In this document: piece by piece, positions 23,797-38,543 of the stretch | How the letters are laid out: each line of letters starts with the position of its first letter | Position numbering within the stretch: position 1 is the stretch's first letter | NCBI GenBank assembly: GCA_030268105.1 | Contig: BSDZ01000112.1 | Coordinates: 1,507,501 to 1,571,500 of the forward strand | Source: Volvox africanus | Taxonomy: Eukaryota; Chlorophyta; Chlorophyceae; Chlamydomonadales; Volvocaceae | Reading direction: 5' to 3' | Length of the DNA: 64,000 nucleotides | Notes under the pieces: model-generated | Told to the model about the DNA's origin: nothing | Seen by the model: the letters and a program-made list of their open reading frames with translations, nothing else | Databases searched by the model: none | Program-made: the position numbers and the translations under genes

Positions 23797-26743
23797 TGTT
23801 AAGTTCTGGACGGTGCAAACCGTCGCTGTTACCTATCTAGCAGTTGCAGGGCGGCAAGGTGGTAGCTGTGACAGGCAGTTGCAGGGTGCAAGGTGGTAGG
23901 TGCTGGACAGCTGCCAAGTGGTAGGAAGTTGCTGGTGGTAGGTGCTAGGTAGGTACCCAAGGGGAGACACTTGACTGCATAGACACGTGACTGCAGTGCG
24001 TTGGGAGTGGTTGATCAGAAGCCATTAGTAGTATTGAAGGGTGCCTGAACTCTGCAGTAGTTACCCAACAGCTAGCAATCGTCTAGTATCTCATACTTCT
24101 GACCTCTTCTGACTACTGAAATACTTCATAGCAGCAGTATACTTGCTCTATCTCCTTTACACAATTATCCCACCTATCCAATAGGTGGGCGTGTTAAGGA
24201 GATAGAGGAAGTATACTGCTGCTCCTTCACTCGGCTACACCCATACAAACTTACTAATAACCACCTGCAAAACTATATTATTTGATAATGAGTGCATTAA
24301 ATCTTCATTAGCAAATAAGCCGCTGTTTGTAATACTGTCTTGTTTGTACAAACTTACGCTTGTAATTGATTTAATTAGCCAAAATTGGTGCAAACTCATC
24401 TTTAAAAATCGATACCAAACTTAAATTTCTAAAGATTTAATTTCGACATTAACAGACGGGGTTTTTGATGAGGTAACAAGATGGCAAAATCGGCCACTTG
24501 ATAGCGTTTATATTTGGACTGTATCCATGTAAAGTCCCGGGATAATAATATTGTAATTAACAAGGCTGTGTTTTTAACCGCTCCATTCAGTAAGAAAGTT
24601 AGGTGTAAAATATTCCATAAAAAAATACTTTTAAAACCCATCCCACAAACTAAAATGCTATTTAACTTTAAGGTTAAAAGATGATAAACCCTGGTTATAC
24701 TATTCTCACTTACTCGTAACAGATATTGCTGTAAGTTTTTTAGGCACGGCAACACTTATATTTGACTTCACCTAAAGCCTTTGTCATCGCATCAGCCACC
24801 ATCTTCTCCGTGGGGCAGCAATTCGCTCAACCTCCCACCTAGCGACCCGCTCTCTGACAAAATGATGCATGACATCAATGTGTTTTGACCGTTGGGACGT
24901 CAGGCAAGGGCCCGAATAGTGATATTCGGTTGCTGAACAATCACTGCGACCTCCACACTTCATACACTCGCGAACCATATGCGGTAAACGTTGTGTAATG
25001 ATATAAGAAATATTATTTCTCGGCGATTCCTAACAATATGATGCCTTGCACCGTAATCTCTCAGAATTTGTTAATCTCGCTAAATCGCTACCATTATATG
25101 TATTTAATGTAATAGTCAGCTAAGCGCCCGGCCCCTCCCTGGGCCACATTTCTTGCTGTCATTCATTTGTATATGAGTGTTGCTCAATCTGAACATTTAG
25201 AACCTGTACATATGACTTTACAACAAAGAACTCTGAAGTGCATACATGGCTGTTCATGGCTAATTTTCTAATGATCTAACTATCTAATTATATTCTCGAG
25301 CAGCAAGCTGCCGGAGTGAGCAAGTCTGGGTAACGATCCGGGAAATTTGGAAAAAGCAAACCAATAGTAGCCAGGCAACAATGTCGCCAGATGGACCCGA
25401 ACAAAGCAACCAAGAGCCACAGTTACACATCGAGCAGGCCCCCAAAATAGCCTTATCCGGCAAGCATAAGGCATAGCAGCTTGGCGTAGGCGTGAAAATT
25501 GACCATGAAAAGGAGCATGGGTAAGACGATGATGAACCGAATGCTTTCCAAATCCAGACATACTACAAGGCAGAATAGTTAAATTGTTGCACAGGATGGA
25601 ATTGTACAACGAATTCACGCCACAATTTTCAGCACGGTTATTAATTTGTCATCGTATCAAGAATGTCATGCACATTCCTAACCGAAATTGTTTCATGGCT
25701 CGTGTTTCTGTTATTCTCCGTTATTTCTTATGCACATTGTTGAGTTGTGCGGTACAAGACGTTTATGGTAAATTTTGGATTGCCGGCATGTGAAAGGCCC
25801 AAGATTGGAGCCTGGATGACCTGTGCCACTAGACGGGGACTGCCTTGACGGGCATAGGAAATGCCAGGGGCCAGCGGCTGTACAGTTGCAAAATGATAAT
25901 AAGACTACGTTGACGCCGATCACACGGCTTATATTGCCGGAGTTGACGTGAGATCACACGATGGGAAAGGACAGATTGGCTGACCCCTTCGTGTCTTAAC
26001 AATTGTGTAATGTGGTCTTTCACGTTTGAAGCAGTGATGGAGGAACACGGACTTGACAGATGGTTAAGACGAAGACAATGCAAAAGACGTCAAATATATA
26101 ATGCATGACGTCTATAATTAAAGCTGCAACAACTGCGAGCTGAGCCTGGGAGAGCAACCTCATTCTCAACACCCAGCTTTTGGCTTTTGAAAAGAGAATA
26201 GAAACGGAACAGAAATCGGAGGAATCATTTGCGTTTGCAAATCGGAGGAAGCAAAAAACGCTGGACAAGGGAGCAACCGTGGCGGGTGTTAAGGAGATAG
26301 AGGAAGTATACCGCTGCAATGATGTATTACAGTAGTCAGAAGAGGTCAGAAGTAAAAGACACTAGACGATTGCTAGCTGTTGGGTGACTATTGCAGAGCT
26401 CAGGTACCCTTAAATACTAGTTCTAATGGCTTCTGATCAACAACTCCCTGGAGCACTGCAGTATGCAGCTCTCTACCATTGGGTAGTTGCCCAGCACCTA
26501 CCACCAGCAACTTCCTACCACTTGGCGGCTGCTCAGCACCTATCACCTTGCACACTGCAACTGCCTGTCACAACTGCCGCCCTGCAACTGCTAGATAGGT
26601 AACTGTGACGGTTTGCACCGTCCACAACTTAACAGACACATGTTGGAAGTTAGGAATATAGACCTCAAGGAGATGTATTCAGCCCTAGGTCTGAGGGTTT
26701 TGCCTTTCCTTTCTTATATGAGAGCAACTCTCTCGCGTCAATT
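23797..26743. repeat. Array unit 8 (2947 bp)
   Basis: Pol relic from 24740 (minus), gag relic from 25961 (plus), minus LTR 26287-26634. Like unit 7, with a private GGGCCACATTTC and the ctactgaaatac variant in the plus LTR, shared with units 9 and 10. Confidence 0.95.
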
Positions 26744-29695
26744 TGTTAAGTTCTGGACGGTGCAAACCGTCGCTGTTACCTATCTAGCAGTTGCAGGGCG
26801 GCAAGGTGGTAGCTGTGACAGGCAGTTGCAGGGTGCAAGGTGGTAGGTGCTGGACAGCTGCCAAGTGGTAGGAAGTTGCTGGTGGTAGGTGCTAGGTAGG
26901 TACCCAAGGGGAGACACTTGACTGCATAGACACGTGACTGCAGTGCGTTGGGAGTGGTTGATCAGAAGCCATTAGTAGTATTGAAGGGTGCCTGAACTCT
27001 GCAGTAGTTACCCAACAGCTAGCAATCGTCTAGTATCTCATACTTCTGACCTCTTCTGACTACTGAAATACTTCATAGCAGCAGTATACTTGCTCTATCT
27101 CCTTTACACAATTATCCCACCTATCCAATAGGTGGGCGTGTTAAGGAGATAGAGGAAGTATACTGCTGCTCCTTCACTCGGCTACACCCATACAAACTTA
27201 CTAATAACCACCTGCAAAACTATATTATTTGATAATGAGTGCATTAAATCTTCATTAGCAAATAAGCCGCTGTTTGTAATACTGTCTTGTTTGTACAAAC
27301 TTACGCTTGTAATTGATTTAATTAGCCAAAATTGGTGCAAACTCATCTTTAAAAATCGATACCAAACTTAAATTTCTAAAGATTTAATTTCGACATTAAC
27401 AGACGGGGTTTTTGATGAGGTAACAAGATGGCAAAATCGGCCACTTGATAGCGTTTATATTTGGACTGTATCCATGTAAAGTCCCGGGATAATAATATTG
27501 TAATTAACAAGGCTGTGTTTTTAACCGCTCCATTCAGTAAGAAAGTTAGGTGTAAAATATTCCATAAAAAAATACTTTTAAAACCCATCCCACAAACTAA
27601 AATGCTATTTAACTTTAAGGTTAAAAGATGATAAACCCTGGTTATACTATTCTCACTTACTCGTAACAGATATTGCTGTAAGTTTTTTAGGCACGGCAAC
27701 ACTTATATTTGACTTCACCTAAAGCCTTTGTCATCGCATCAGCCACCATCTTCTCCGTGGGGCAGCAATTCGCTCAACCTCCCACCTAGCGACCCGCTCT
27801 CTGACAAAATGATGCATGACATCAATGTGTTTTGACCGTTGGGACGTCAGGCAAGGGCCCGAATAGTGATATTCGGTTGCTGAACAATCACTGCGACCTC
27901 CACACTTCATACACTCGCGAACCATATGCGGTAAACGTTGTGTAATGATATAAGAAATATTATTTCTCGGCGATTCCTAACAATATGATGCCTTGCACCG
28001 TAATCTCTCAGAATTTGTTAATCTCGCTAAATCGCTACCATTATATGTATTTAATGTAATAGTCAGCTAAGCGCCCGGCCCCTCCCTGGGCCACATTACT
28101 TGCTGTCATTCATTTGTATATGAGTGTTGCTCAATCTGAACATTTAGAACCTGTACATATGACTTTACAACAAAGAACTCTGAAGTGCATACATGGCTGT
28201 TCATGGCTAATTTTCTAATGATCTAACTATCTAATTATATTCTCGAGCAGCAAGCTGCCGGAGTGAGCAAGTCTGGGTAACGATCCGGGAAATTTGGAAA
28301 AAGCAAACCAATAGTAGCCAGGCAACAATGTCGCCAGATGGACCCGAACAAAGCAACCAAGAGCCACAGTTACACATCGAGCAGGCCCCCAAAATAGCCT
28401 TATCCGGCAAGCATAAGGCATAGCAGCTTGGCGTAGGCGTGAAAATTGACCATGAAAAGGAGCATGGGTAAGACGATGATGAACCGAATGCTTTCCAAAT
28501 CCAGACATACTACAAGGCAGAATAGTTAAATTGTTGCACAGGATGGAATTGTACAACGAATTCACGCCACAATTTTCAGCACGGTTATTAATTTGTCATC
28601 GTATCAAGAATGTCATGCACATTCCTAACCGAAATTGTTTCATGGCTCGTGTTTCTGTTATTCTCCGTTATTTCTTATGCACATTGTTGAGTTGTGCGGT
28701 ACAAGACGTTTATGGTAAATTTTGGATTGCCGGCATGTGAAAGGCCCAAGATTGGAGCCTGGATGACCTGTGCCACTAGACGGGGACTGCCTTGACGGGC
28801 ATAGGAAATGCCAGGGGCCAGCGGCTGTACAGTTGCAAAATGATAATAAGACTACGTTGACGCCGATCACACGGCTTATATTGCCGGAGTTGACGTGAGA
28901 TCACACGATGGGAAAGGACAGATTGGCTGACCCCTTCGTGTCTTAACAATTGTGTAATGTGGTCTTTCACGTTTGAAGCAGTGATGGAGGAACACGGACT
29001 TGACAGATGGTTAAGACGAAGACATTGCAAAAGACGTCAAATATATAATGCATGACGTCAAATATATAATTAAAGCTGCAACAACTGCGAGCTGAGCCTG
29101 GGAGAGCAACCTCATTCTCAACACCCAGCTTTTGGCTTTTGAAAAGAGAATAGAAACGGAGCAGAAATCGGAGGAATCATTTGCGTTTGCAAATCGGAGG
29201 AAGCAAAAAACGCTGGACAAGGGAGCAACCGTGGCGGGTGTTAAGGAGATAGAGGAAGTATACCGCTGCAATGATGTATTACAGTAGTCAGAAGAGGTCA
29301 GAAGTATAAGACACTAGACGATTGCTAGCTGTTGGGTGACTATTGCAGAGCTCAGGTACCCTTAAATACTAGTTCTAATGGCTTCTGATCAACAACTCCC
29401 TGGAGCACTGCAGTATGCAGCTCTCTACCATTGGGTAGTTGCCCAGCACCTACCACCAGCAACTTCCTACCACTTGGCGGCTGCTCAGCACCTATCACCT
29501 TGCACACTGCAACTGCCTGTCACAACTGCCGCCCTGCAACTGCTAGATAGGTAACTGTGACGGTTTGCACCGTCCACAACTTAACAGACACATGTTGGAA
29601 GTTAGGAATATAGACCTCAAGGAGATGTATTCAGCCCTAGGTCTGAGGGTTTTGCCTTTCCTTTCTTATATGAGAGCAACTCTCTCGCGTCAATT
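26744..29695. repeat. Array unit 9 (2952 bp)
   Basis: Pol relic from 27687 (minus), gag relic from 28908 (plus), minus LTR 29239-29586. Left part like unit 8 (ctactgaaatac, long tract); right part has the long ATATATAATT tract and gaagacatt, as in units 1, 4 and 11, so it looks recombinant. Confidence 0.95.
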
Positions 29696-32646
29696 TGTTA
29701 AGTTCTGGACGGTGCAAACCGTCGCTGTTACCTATCTAGCAGTTGCAGGGCGGCAAGGTGGTAGCTGTGACAGGCAGTTGCAGGGTGCAAGGTGGTAGGT
29801 GCTGGACAGCTGCCAAGTGGTAGGAAGTTGCTGGTGGTAGGTGCTAGGTAGGTACCCAAGGGGAGACACTTGACTGCATAGACACGTGACTGCAGTGCGT
29901 TGGGAGTGGTTGATCAGAAGCCATTAGTAGTATTGAAGGGTGCCTGAACTCTGCAGTAGTTACCCAACAGCTAGCAATCGTCTAGTATCTCATACTTCTG
30001 ACCTCTTCTGACTACTGAAATACTTCATAGCAGCAGTATACTTGCTCTATCTCCTTTACACAATTATCCCACCTATCCAATAGGTGGGCGTGTTAAGGAG
30101 ATAGAGGAAGTATACTGCTGCTCCTTCACTCGGCTACACCCATACAAACTTACTAATAACCACCTGCAAAACTATATTATTTAATAATGAGTGCATTAAA
30201 TCTTCATTAGCAAATAAGCCGCTGTTTGTAATACTGTCTTGTTGTACAAACTTACGCTTGTGATTGATTTAATTAGCCAAAATTGGTGCAAACTCATCTT
30301 TAAAAATCGATACCAAACTTAAATTTCTAAAGATTTAATTTCGACATTAACAGACGGGGTTTTTGATGAGGTAACAAGATGGCAAAATCGGCCACTTGAT
30401 AGCGTTTATATTTGGACTGTATCCATGTAAAGTCCCGGGATAATAATATTGTAATTAACAAGGCTGTGTTTTTAACCGCTCCATTCAGTAAGAAAGTTAG
30501 GTGTAAAATATTCCATAAAAAAATACTTTTAAAACCCATCCCACAAACTAAAATGCTATTTAACTTTAAGGTTAAAAGATGATAAACCCTGGTTATACTA
30601 TTCTCACTTACTCGTAACAGATATTGCTGTAAGTTTTTTAGGCACGGCAACACTTATATTTGACTTCACCTAAAGCCTTTGTCATCGCATCAGCCACCAT
30701 CTTCTCCGTGGGGCAGCAATTCGCTCAACCTCCCACCTAGCGACCCGCTCTCTGACAAAATGATGCATGACATCAATGTGTTTTGACCGTTGGGACGTCA
30801 GGCAAGGGCCCGAATAGTGATATTCGGTTGCTGAACAATCACTGCGACCTCCACACTTCATACACTCGCGAACCATATGCGGTAAACGTTGTGTAATGAT
30901 ATAAGAAATATTATTTCTCGGCGATTCCTAACAATATGATGCCTTGCACCGTAATCTCTCAGAATTTGTTAATCTCGCTAAATCGCTACCATTATATGTA
31001 TTTAATGTAATAGTCAGCTAAGCGCCCGGCCCCTCCCTGGGCCACATTACTTGCTGTCATTCATTTGTATATGAGTGTTGCTCAATCTGAACATTTAGAA
31101 CCTGTACATATGACTTTACAACAAAGAACTCTGAAGTGCATACATGGCTGTTCATGGCTAATTTTCTAATGATCTAACTATCTAATTATATTCTCGAGCA
31201 GCAAGCTGCCGGAGTGAGCAAGTCTGGGTAACGATCCGGGAAATTTGGAAAAAGCAAACCAATAGTAGCCAGGCAACAATGTCGCCAGATGGACCCGAAC
31301 AAAGCAACCAAGAGCCACAGTTACACATCGAGCAGGCCCCCAAAATAGCCTTATCCGGCAAGCATAAGGCATAGCAGCTTGGCGTAGGCGTGAAAATTGA
31401 CCATGAAAAGGAGCATGGGTAAGACGATGATGAACCGAATGCTTTCCAAATCCAGACATACTACAAGGCAGAATAGTTAAATTGTTGCACAGGATGGAAT
31501 TGTACAACGAATTCACGCCACAATTTTCAGCACGGTTATTAATTTGTCATCGTATCAAGAATGTCATGCACATTCCTAACCGAAATTGTTTCATGGCTCG
31601 TGTTTCTGTTATTCTCCGTTATTTCTTATGCACATTGTTGAGTTGTGCGGTACAAGACGTTTATGGTAAATTTTGGATTGCCGGCATGTGAAAGGCCCAA
31701 GATTGGAGCCTGGATGACCTGTGCCACTAGACGGGGACTGCCTTGACGGGCATAGGAAATGCCAGGGGCCAGCGGCTGTACAGTTGCAAAATGATAATAA
31801 GACTACGTTGACGCCGATCACACGGCTTATATTGCCGGAGTTGACGTGAGATCACACGATGGGAAAGGACAGATTGGCTGACCCCTTCGTGTCTTAACAA
31901 TTGTGTAATGTGGTCTTTCACGTTTGAAGCAGTGATGGAGGAACACGGACTTGACAGATGGTTAAGACGAAGACAATGCAAAAGACGTCAAATATATAAT
32001 GCATGACGTCAAATATATAATTAAAGCTGCAACAACTGCGAGCTGAGCCTGGGAGAGCAACCTCATTCTCAACACCCAGCTTTTGGCTTTTGAAAAGAGA
32101 ATAGAAACGGAGCAGAAATCGGAGGAATCATTTGCGTTTGCAAATCGGAGGAAGCAAAAAACGCTGGACCAGGGAGCAACCGTGGCGGGTGTTAAGGAGA
32201 TAGAGGAAGTATACCGCTGCAATGATGTATTACAGTAGTCAGAAGAGGTCAGAAGTATAAGACACTAGACGATTGCTAGCTGTTGGGTGACTATTGCAGA
32301 GCTCAGGTACCCTTAAATACTAGTTCTAATGGCTTCTGATCAACAACTCCCTGGAGCACTGCAGTATGCAGCTCTCTACCATTGGGTAGTTGCCCAGCAC
32401 CTACCACCAGCAACTTCCTACCACTTGGCGGCTGCTCAGCACCTATCACCTTGCACACTGCAACTGCCTGTCACAACTGCCGCCCTGCAACTGCTAGATA
32501 GGTAACTGTGACAGTTTGCACCGTCCACAACTTAACAGACACATGTTGGAAGTTAGGAATATAGACCTCAAGGAGATGTATTCAGCCCTAGGTCTGAGGG
32601 TTTTGCCTTTCCTTTCTTATATGAGAGCAACTCTCTCGCGTCAATT
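29696..32646. repeat. Array unit 10 (2951 bp)
   Basis: Pol relic from 30638 (minus), gag relic from 31859 (plus), minus LTR 32190-32537. Private gattgatttaattag tract and a 1-bp loss (cttgttgtac) in the AT-rich stretch. First unit with ctggaccaggg before the minus LTR, a variant that dominates further right. Confidence 0.95.
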
Positions 32647-35594
32647 TGTTAAGTTCTGGACGGTGCAAACCGTCGCTGTTACCTATCTAGCAGTTGCAGG
32701 GCGGCAAGGTGGTAGCTGTGACAGGCAGTTGCAGGGTGCAAGGTGGTAGGTGCTGGACAGCTGCCAAGTGGTAGGAAGTTGCTGGTGGTAGGTGCTAGGT
32801 AGGTACCCAAGGGGAGACACTTGACTGCATAGACACGTGACTGCAGTGCGTTGGGAGTGGTTGATCAGAAGCCATTAGTAGTATTGAAGGGTGCCTGAAC
32901 TCTGCAGTAGTTACCCAACAGCTAGCAATCGTCTAGTATCTCATACTTCTGACCTCTTCTGACTACTGTAATACTTCATAGCAGCAGTATACTTGCTCTA
33001 TCTCCTTTACACAATTATCCCACCTATCCAATAGGTGGGCGTGTTAAGGAGATAGAGGAAGTATACTGCTGCTCCTTCACTCGGCTACACCCATACAAAC
33101 TTACTAATAACCACCTGCAAAACTATATTATTTGATAATGAGTGCATTAAATCTTCATTACCAAATAAGCCGCTGTTTGTAATACTGTCTTGTTTGTACA
33201 AACTTACGCTTGTGATTAAATTAGCCAAAATTGGTGCAAACTCATCTTTAAAAATCGATACCAAACTTAAATTTCTAAAGATTTAATTTCGACATTAACA
33301 GACGGGGTTTTTGATGAGGTAACAAGATGGCAAAATCGGCCACTTGATAGCGTTTATATTTGGACTGTATCCATGTAAAGTCCCGGGATAATAATATTGT
33401 AATTAACAAGGCTGTGTTTTTAACCGCTCCATTCAGTAAGAAAGTTAGGTGTAAAATATTCCATAAAAAAATACTTTTAAAACCCATCCCACAAACTAAA
33501 ATGCTATTTAACTTTAAGGTTAAAAGATGATAAACCCTGGTTATACTATTCTCACTTACTCGTAACAGATATTGCTGTAAGGTTTTTAGGCACGGCAACA
33601 CTTATATTTGACTTCACCTAAAGCCTTTGTCATCGCATCAGCCACCATCTTCTCCGTGGGGCAGCAATTCGCTCAACCTCCCACCTAGCGACCCGCTCTC
33701 TGACAAAATGATGCATGACATCAATGTGTTTTGACCGTTGGGACGTCAGGCAAGGGCCCGAATAGTGATATTCGGTTGCTGAACAATCACTGCGACCTCC
33801 ACACTTCATACACTCGCGAACCATATGCGGTAAACGTTGTGTAATGATATAAGAAATATTATTTCTCGGCGATTCCTAACAATATGATGCCTTGCACCGT
33901 AATCTCTCAGAATTTGTTAATCTCGCTAAATCGCTACCATTATATGTATTTAATGTAATAGTCAGCTAAGCGCCCGGCCCCTCCCTGGGCCACATTACTT
34001 GCTGTCATTCATTTGTATATGAGTGTTGCTCAATCTGAACATTTAGAACCTGTACATATGACTTTACAACAAAGAACTCTGAAGTGCATACATGGCTGTT
34101 CATGGCTAATTTTCTAATGATCTAACTATCTAATTATATTCTCGAGCAGCAAGCTGCCGGAGTGAGCAAGTCTGGGTAACGATCCGGGAAATTTGGAAAA
34201 AGCAAACCAATAGTAGCCAGGCAACAATGTCGCCAGATGGACCCGAACAAAGCAACCAAGAGCCACAGTTACACATCGAGCAGGCCCCCAAAATAGCCTT
34301 ATCCGGCAAGCATAAGGCATAGCAGCTTGGCGTAGGCGTGAAAATTGACCATGAAAAGGAGCATGGGTAAGACGATGATGAACCGAATGCTTTCCAAATC
34401 CAGACATACTACAAGGCAGAATAGTTAAATTGTTGCACAGGATGGAATTGTACAACGAATTCACGCCACAATTTTCAGCACGGTTATTAATTTGTCATCG
34501 TATCAAGAATGTCATGCACATTCCTAACCGAAATTGTTTCATGGCTCGTGTTTCTGTTATTCTCCGTTATTTCTTATGCACATTGTTGAGTTGTGCGGTA
34601 CAAGACGTTTATGGTAAATTTTGGATTGCCGGCATGTGAAAGGCCCAAGATTGGAGCCTGGATGACCTGTGCCACTAGACGGGGACTGCCTTGACGGGCA
34701 TAGGAAATGCCAGGGGCCAGCGGCTGTACAGTTGCAAAATGATAATAAGACTACGTTGACGCCGATCACACGGCTTATATTGCCGGAGTTGACGTGAGAT
34801 CACACGATGGGAAAGGACAGATTGGCTGACCCCTTCGTGTCTTAACAATTGTGTAATGTGGTCTTTCACGTTTGAAGCAGTGATGGAGGAACACGGACTT
34901 GACAGATGGTTAAGACGAAGACATTGCAAAAGACGTCAAATATATAATGCATGACGTCAAATATATAATTAAAGCTGCAACAACTGCGAGCTGAGCCTGG
35001 GAGAGCAACCTCATTCTCAACACCCAGCTTTTGGCTTTTGAAAAGAGAATAGAAACGGAGCAGAAATCGGAGGAATCATTTGCGTTTGCAAATCGGAGGA
35101 AGCAAACAACGCTGGACAAGGGAGCAACCGTGGCGGGTGTTAAGGAGATAGAGGAAGTATACCGCTGCAATGATGTATTACAGTAGTCAGAAGAGGTCAG
35201 AAGTATAAGACACTAGACGATTGCTAGCTGTTGGGTGACTATTGCAGAGCTCAGGTACCCTTAAATACTAGTTCTAATGGCTTCTGATCAACAACTCCCT
35301 GGAGCACTGCAGTATGCAGCTCTCTACCATTGGGTAGTTGCCCAGCACCTACCACCAGCAACTTCCTACCACTTGGCGGCTGCTCAGCACCTATCACCTT
35401 GCACACTGCAACTGCCTGTCACAACTGCCGCCCTGCAACTGCTAGATAGGTAACTGTGACGGTTTGCACCGTCCACAACTTAACAGACACATGTTGGAAG
35501 TTAGGAATATAGACCTCAAGGAGATGTATTCAGCCCTAGGTCTGAGGGTTTTGCCTTTCCTTTCTTATATGAGAGCAACTCTCTCGCGTCAATT
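32647..35594. repeat. Array unit 11 (2948 bp)
   Basis: Pol relic from 33586 (minus), gag relic from 34807 (plus), minus LTR 35138-35485. Marker set of units 1 and 4 (gattaaattag, gaagacatt, gcaaacaacg) plus gtaaggttttt next to the pol relic, which replaces gtaagtttttt in every unit from here to the right edge. Confidence 0.95.
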
Positions 35595-38543
35595 TGTTAA
35601 GTTCTGGACGGTGCAAACCGTCGCTGTTACCTATCTAGCAGTTGCAGGGCGGCAAGGTGGTAGCTGTGACAGGCAGTTGCAGGGTGCAAGGTGGTAGGTG
35701 CTGGACAGCTGCCAAGTGGTAGGAAGTTGCTGGTGGTAGGTGCTAGGTAGGTACCCAAGGGGAGACACTTGACTGCATAGACACGTGACTGCAGTGCGTT
35801 GGGAGTGGTTGATCAGAAGCCATGAGTAGTATTGAAGGGTGCCTGAACTCTGCAGTAGTTACCCAACAGCTAGCAATCGTCTAGTATCTCATACTTCTGA
35901 CCTCTTCTGACTACTGTAATACTTCATAGCAGCAGTATACTTGCTCTATCTCCTTTACACAATTATCCCACCTATCCAATAGGTGGGCGTGTTAAGGAGA
36001 TAGAGGAAGTATACTGCTGCTCCTTCACTCGGCTACACCCATACAAACTTACTAATAACCACCTGCAAAACTATATTATTTGATAATGAGTGCATTAAAT
36101 CTTCATTAGCAAATAAGCCGCTGTTTGTAATACTGTCTTGTTTGTACAAACTTACGCTTGTAATTGATTTAATTAGCCAAAATTGGTGCAAACTCATCTT
36201 TAAAAATCGATACCAAACTTAAATTTCTAAAGATTTAATTTCGACATTAACAGACGGGGTTTTTGATGAGGTAACAAGATGGCAAAATCGGCCACTTGAT
36301 AGCGTTTATATTTGGACTGTATCCATGTAAAGTCCCGGGATAATAATATTGTAATTAACAAGGCTGTGTTTTTAACCGCTCCATTCAGTAAGAAAGTTAG
36401 GTGTAAAATATTCCATAAAAAAATACTTTTAAAACCCATCCCACAAACTAAAATGCTATTTAACTTTAAGGTTAAAAGATGATAAACCCTGGTTATACTA
36501 TTCTCACTTACTCGTAACAGATATTGCTGTAAGGTTTTTAGGCACGGCAACACTTATATTTGACTTCACCTAAAGCCTTTGTCATCGCATCAGCCACCAT
36601 CTTCTCCGTGGGGCAGCAATTCGCTCAACCTCCCACCTAGCGACCCGCTCTCTGACAAAATGATGCATGACATCAATGTGTTTTGACCGTTGGGACGTCA
36701 GGCAAGGGCCCGAATAGTGATATTCGGTTGCTGAACAATCACTGCGACCTCCACACTTCATACACTCGCGAACCATATGCGGTAAACGTTGTGTAATGAT
36801 ATAAGAAATATTATTTCTCGGCGATTCCTAACAATATGATGCCTTGCACCGTAATCTCTCAGAATTTGTTAATCTCGCTAAATCGCTACCATTATATGTA
36901 TTTAATGTAATAGTCAGCTAAGCGCCCGGCCCCTCCCTGGGCCACATTACTTGCTGTCATTCATTTGTATATGAGTGTTGCTCAATCTGAACATTTAGAA
37001 CCTGTACATATGACTTTACAACAAAGAACTCTGAAGTGCATACATGGCTGTTCATGGCTAATTTTCTAATGATCTAACTATCTAATTATATTCTCGAGCA
37101 GCAAGCTGCCGGAGTGAGCAAGTCTGGGTAACGATCCGGGAAATTTGGAAAAAGCAAACCAATAGTAGCCAGGCAACAATGTCGCCAGATGGACCCGAAC
37201 AAAGCAACCAAGAGCCACAGTTACACATCGAGCAGGCCCCCAAAATAGCCTTATCCGGCAAGCATAAGGCATAGCAGCTTGGCGTAGGCGTGAAAATTGA
37301 CCATGAAAAGGAGCATGGGTAAGACGATGATGAACCGAATGCTTTCCAAATCCAGACATACTACAAGGCAGAATAGTTAAATTGTTGCACAGGATGGAAT
37401 TGTACAACGAATTCACGCCACAATTTTCAGCACGGTTATTAATTTGTCATCGTATCAAGAATGTCATGCACATTCCTAACCGAAATTGTTTCATGGCTCG
37501 TGTTTCTGTTATTCTCCGTTATTTCTTATGCACATTGTTGAGTTGTGCGGTACAAGACGTTTATGGTAAATTTTGGATTGCCGGCATGTGAAAGGCCCAA
37601 GATTGGAGCCTGGATGACCTGTGCCACTAGACGGGGACTGCCTTGACGGGCATAGGAAATGCCAGGGGCCAGCGGCTGTACAGTTGCAAAATGATAATAA
37701 GACTACGTTGACGCCGATCACACGGCTTATATTGCCGGAGTTGACGTGAGATCACACGATGGGAAAGGACAGATTGGCTGACCCCTTCGTGTCTTAACAA
37801 TTGTGTAATGTGGTCTTTCACGTTTGAAGCAGTGATGGAGGAACACGGACTTGACAGATGGTTAAGACGAAGACAATGCAAAAGACGTCAAATATATAAT
37901 GCATGACGTCAAATATATAATTAAAGCTGCAACAACTGCGAGCTGAGCCTGGGAGAGCAACCTCATTCTCAACACCCAGCTTTTGGCTTTTGAAAAGAGA
38001 ATAGAAACGGAGCAGAAATCGGAGGAATCATTTGCGTTTGCAAATCGGAGGAAGCAAAAAACGCTGGACCAGGGAGCAACCGTGGCGGGTGTTAAGGAGA
38101 TAGAGGAAGTATACCGCTGCAATGATGTATTACAGTAGTCAGAAGAGGTCAGAAGTATAAGACACTAGACGATTGCTAGCTGTTGGGTGACTATTGCAGA
38201 GCTCAGGTACCCTTAAATACTAGTTCTAATGGCTTCTGATCAACAACACCCTGGAGCACTGCAGTATGCAGCTCTCTACCATTGGGTAGTTGCCCAGCAC
38301 CTACCACCAGCAACTTCCTACCACTTGGCTGCTCAGCACCTATCACCTTGCACACTGCAACTGCCTGTCACAACTGCCGCCCTGCAACTGCTAGATAGGT
38401 AACTGTGACGGTTTGCACCGTCCACAACTTAACAGACACATGTTGGAAGTTAGGAATATAGACCTCAAGGAGATGTATTCAGCCCTAGGTCTGAGGGTTT
38501 TGCCTTTCCTTTCTTATATGAGAGCAACTCTCTCGCGTCAATT
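35595..38543. repeat. Array unit 12 (2949 bp)
   Basis: Pol relic from 36538 (minus), gag relic from 37759 (plus), minus LTR 38090-38434 (345 bp). Left part has the unit 2/5 markers. Its minus LTR is the first with a 3-bp loss (cttggctgctc) and caacaacaccc, the right-hand type. Confidence 0.95.
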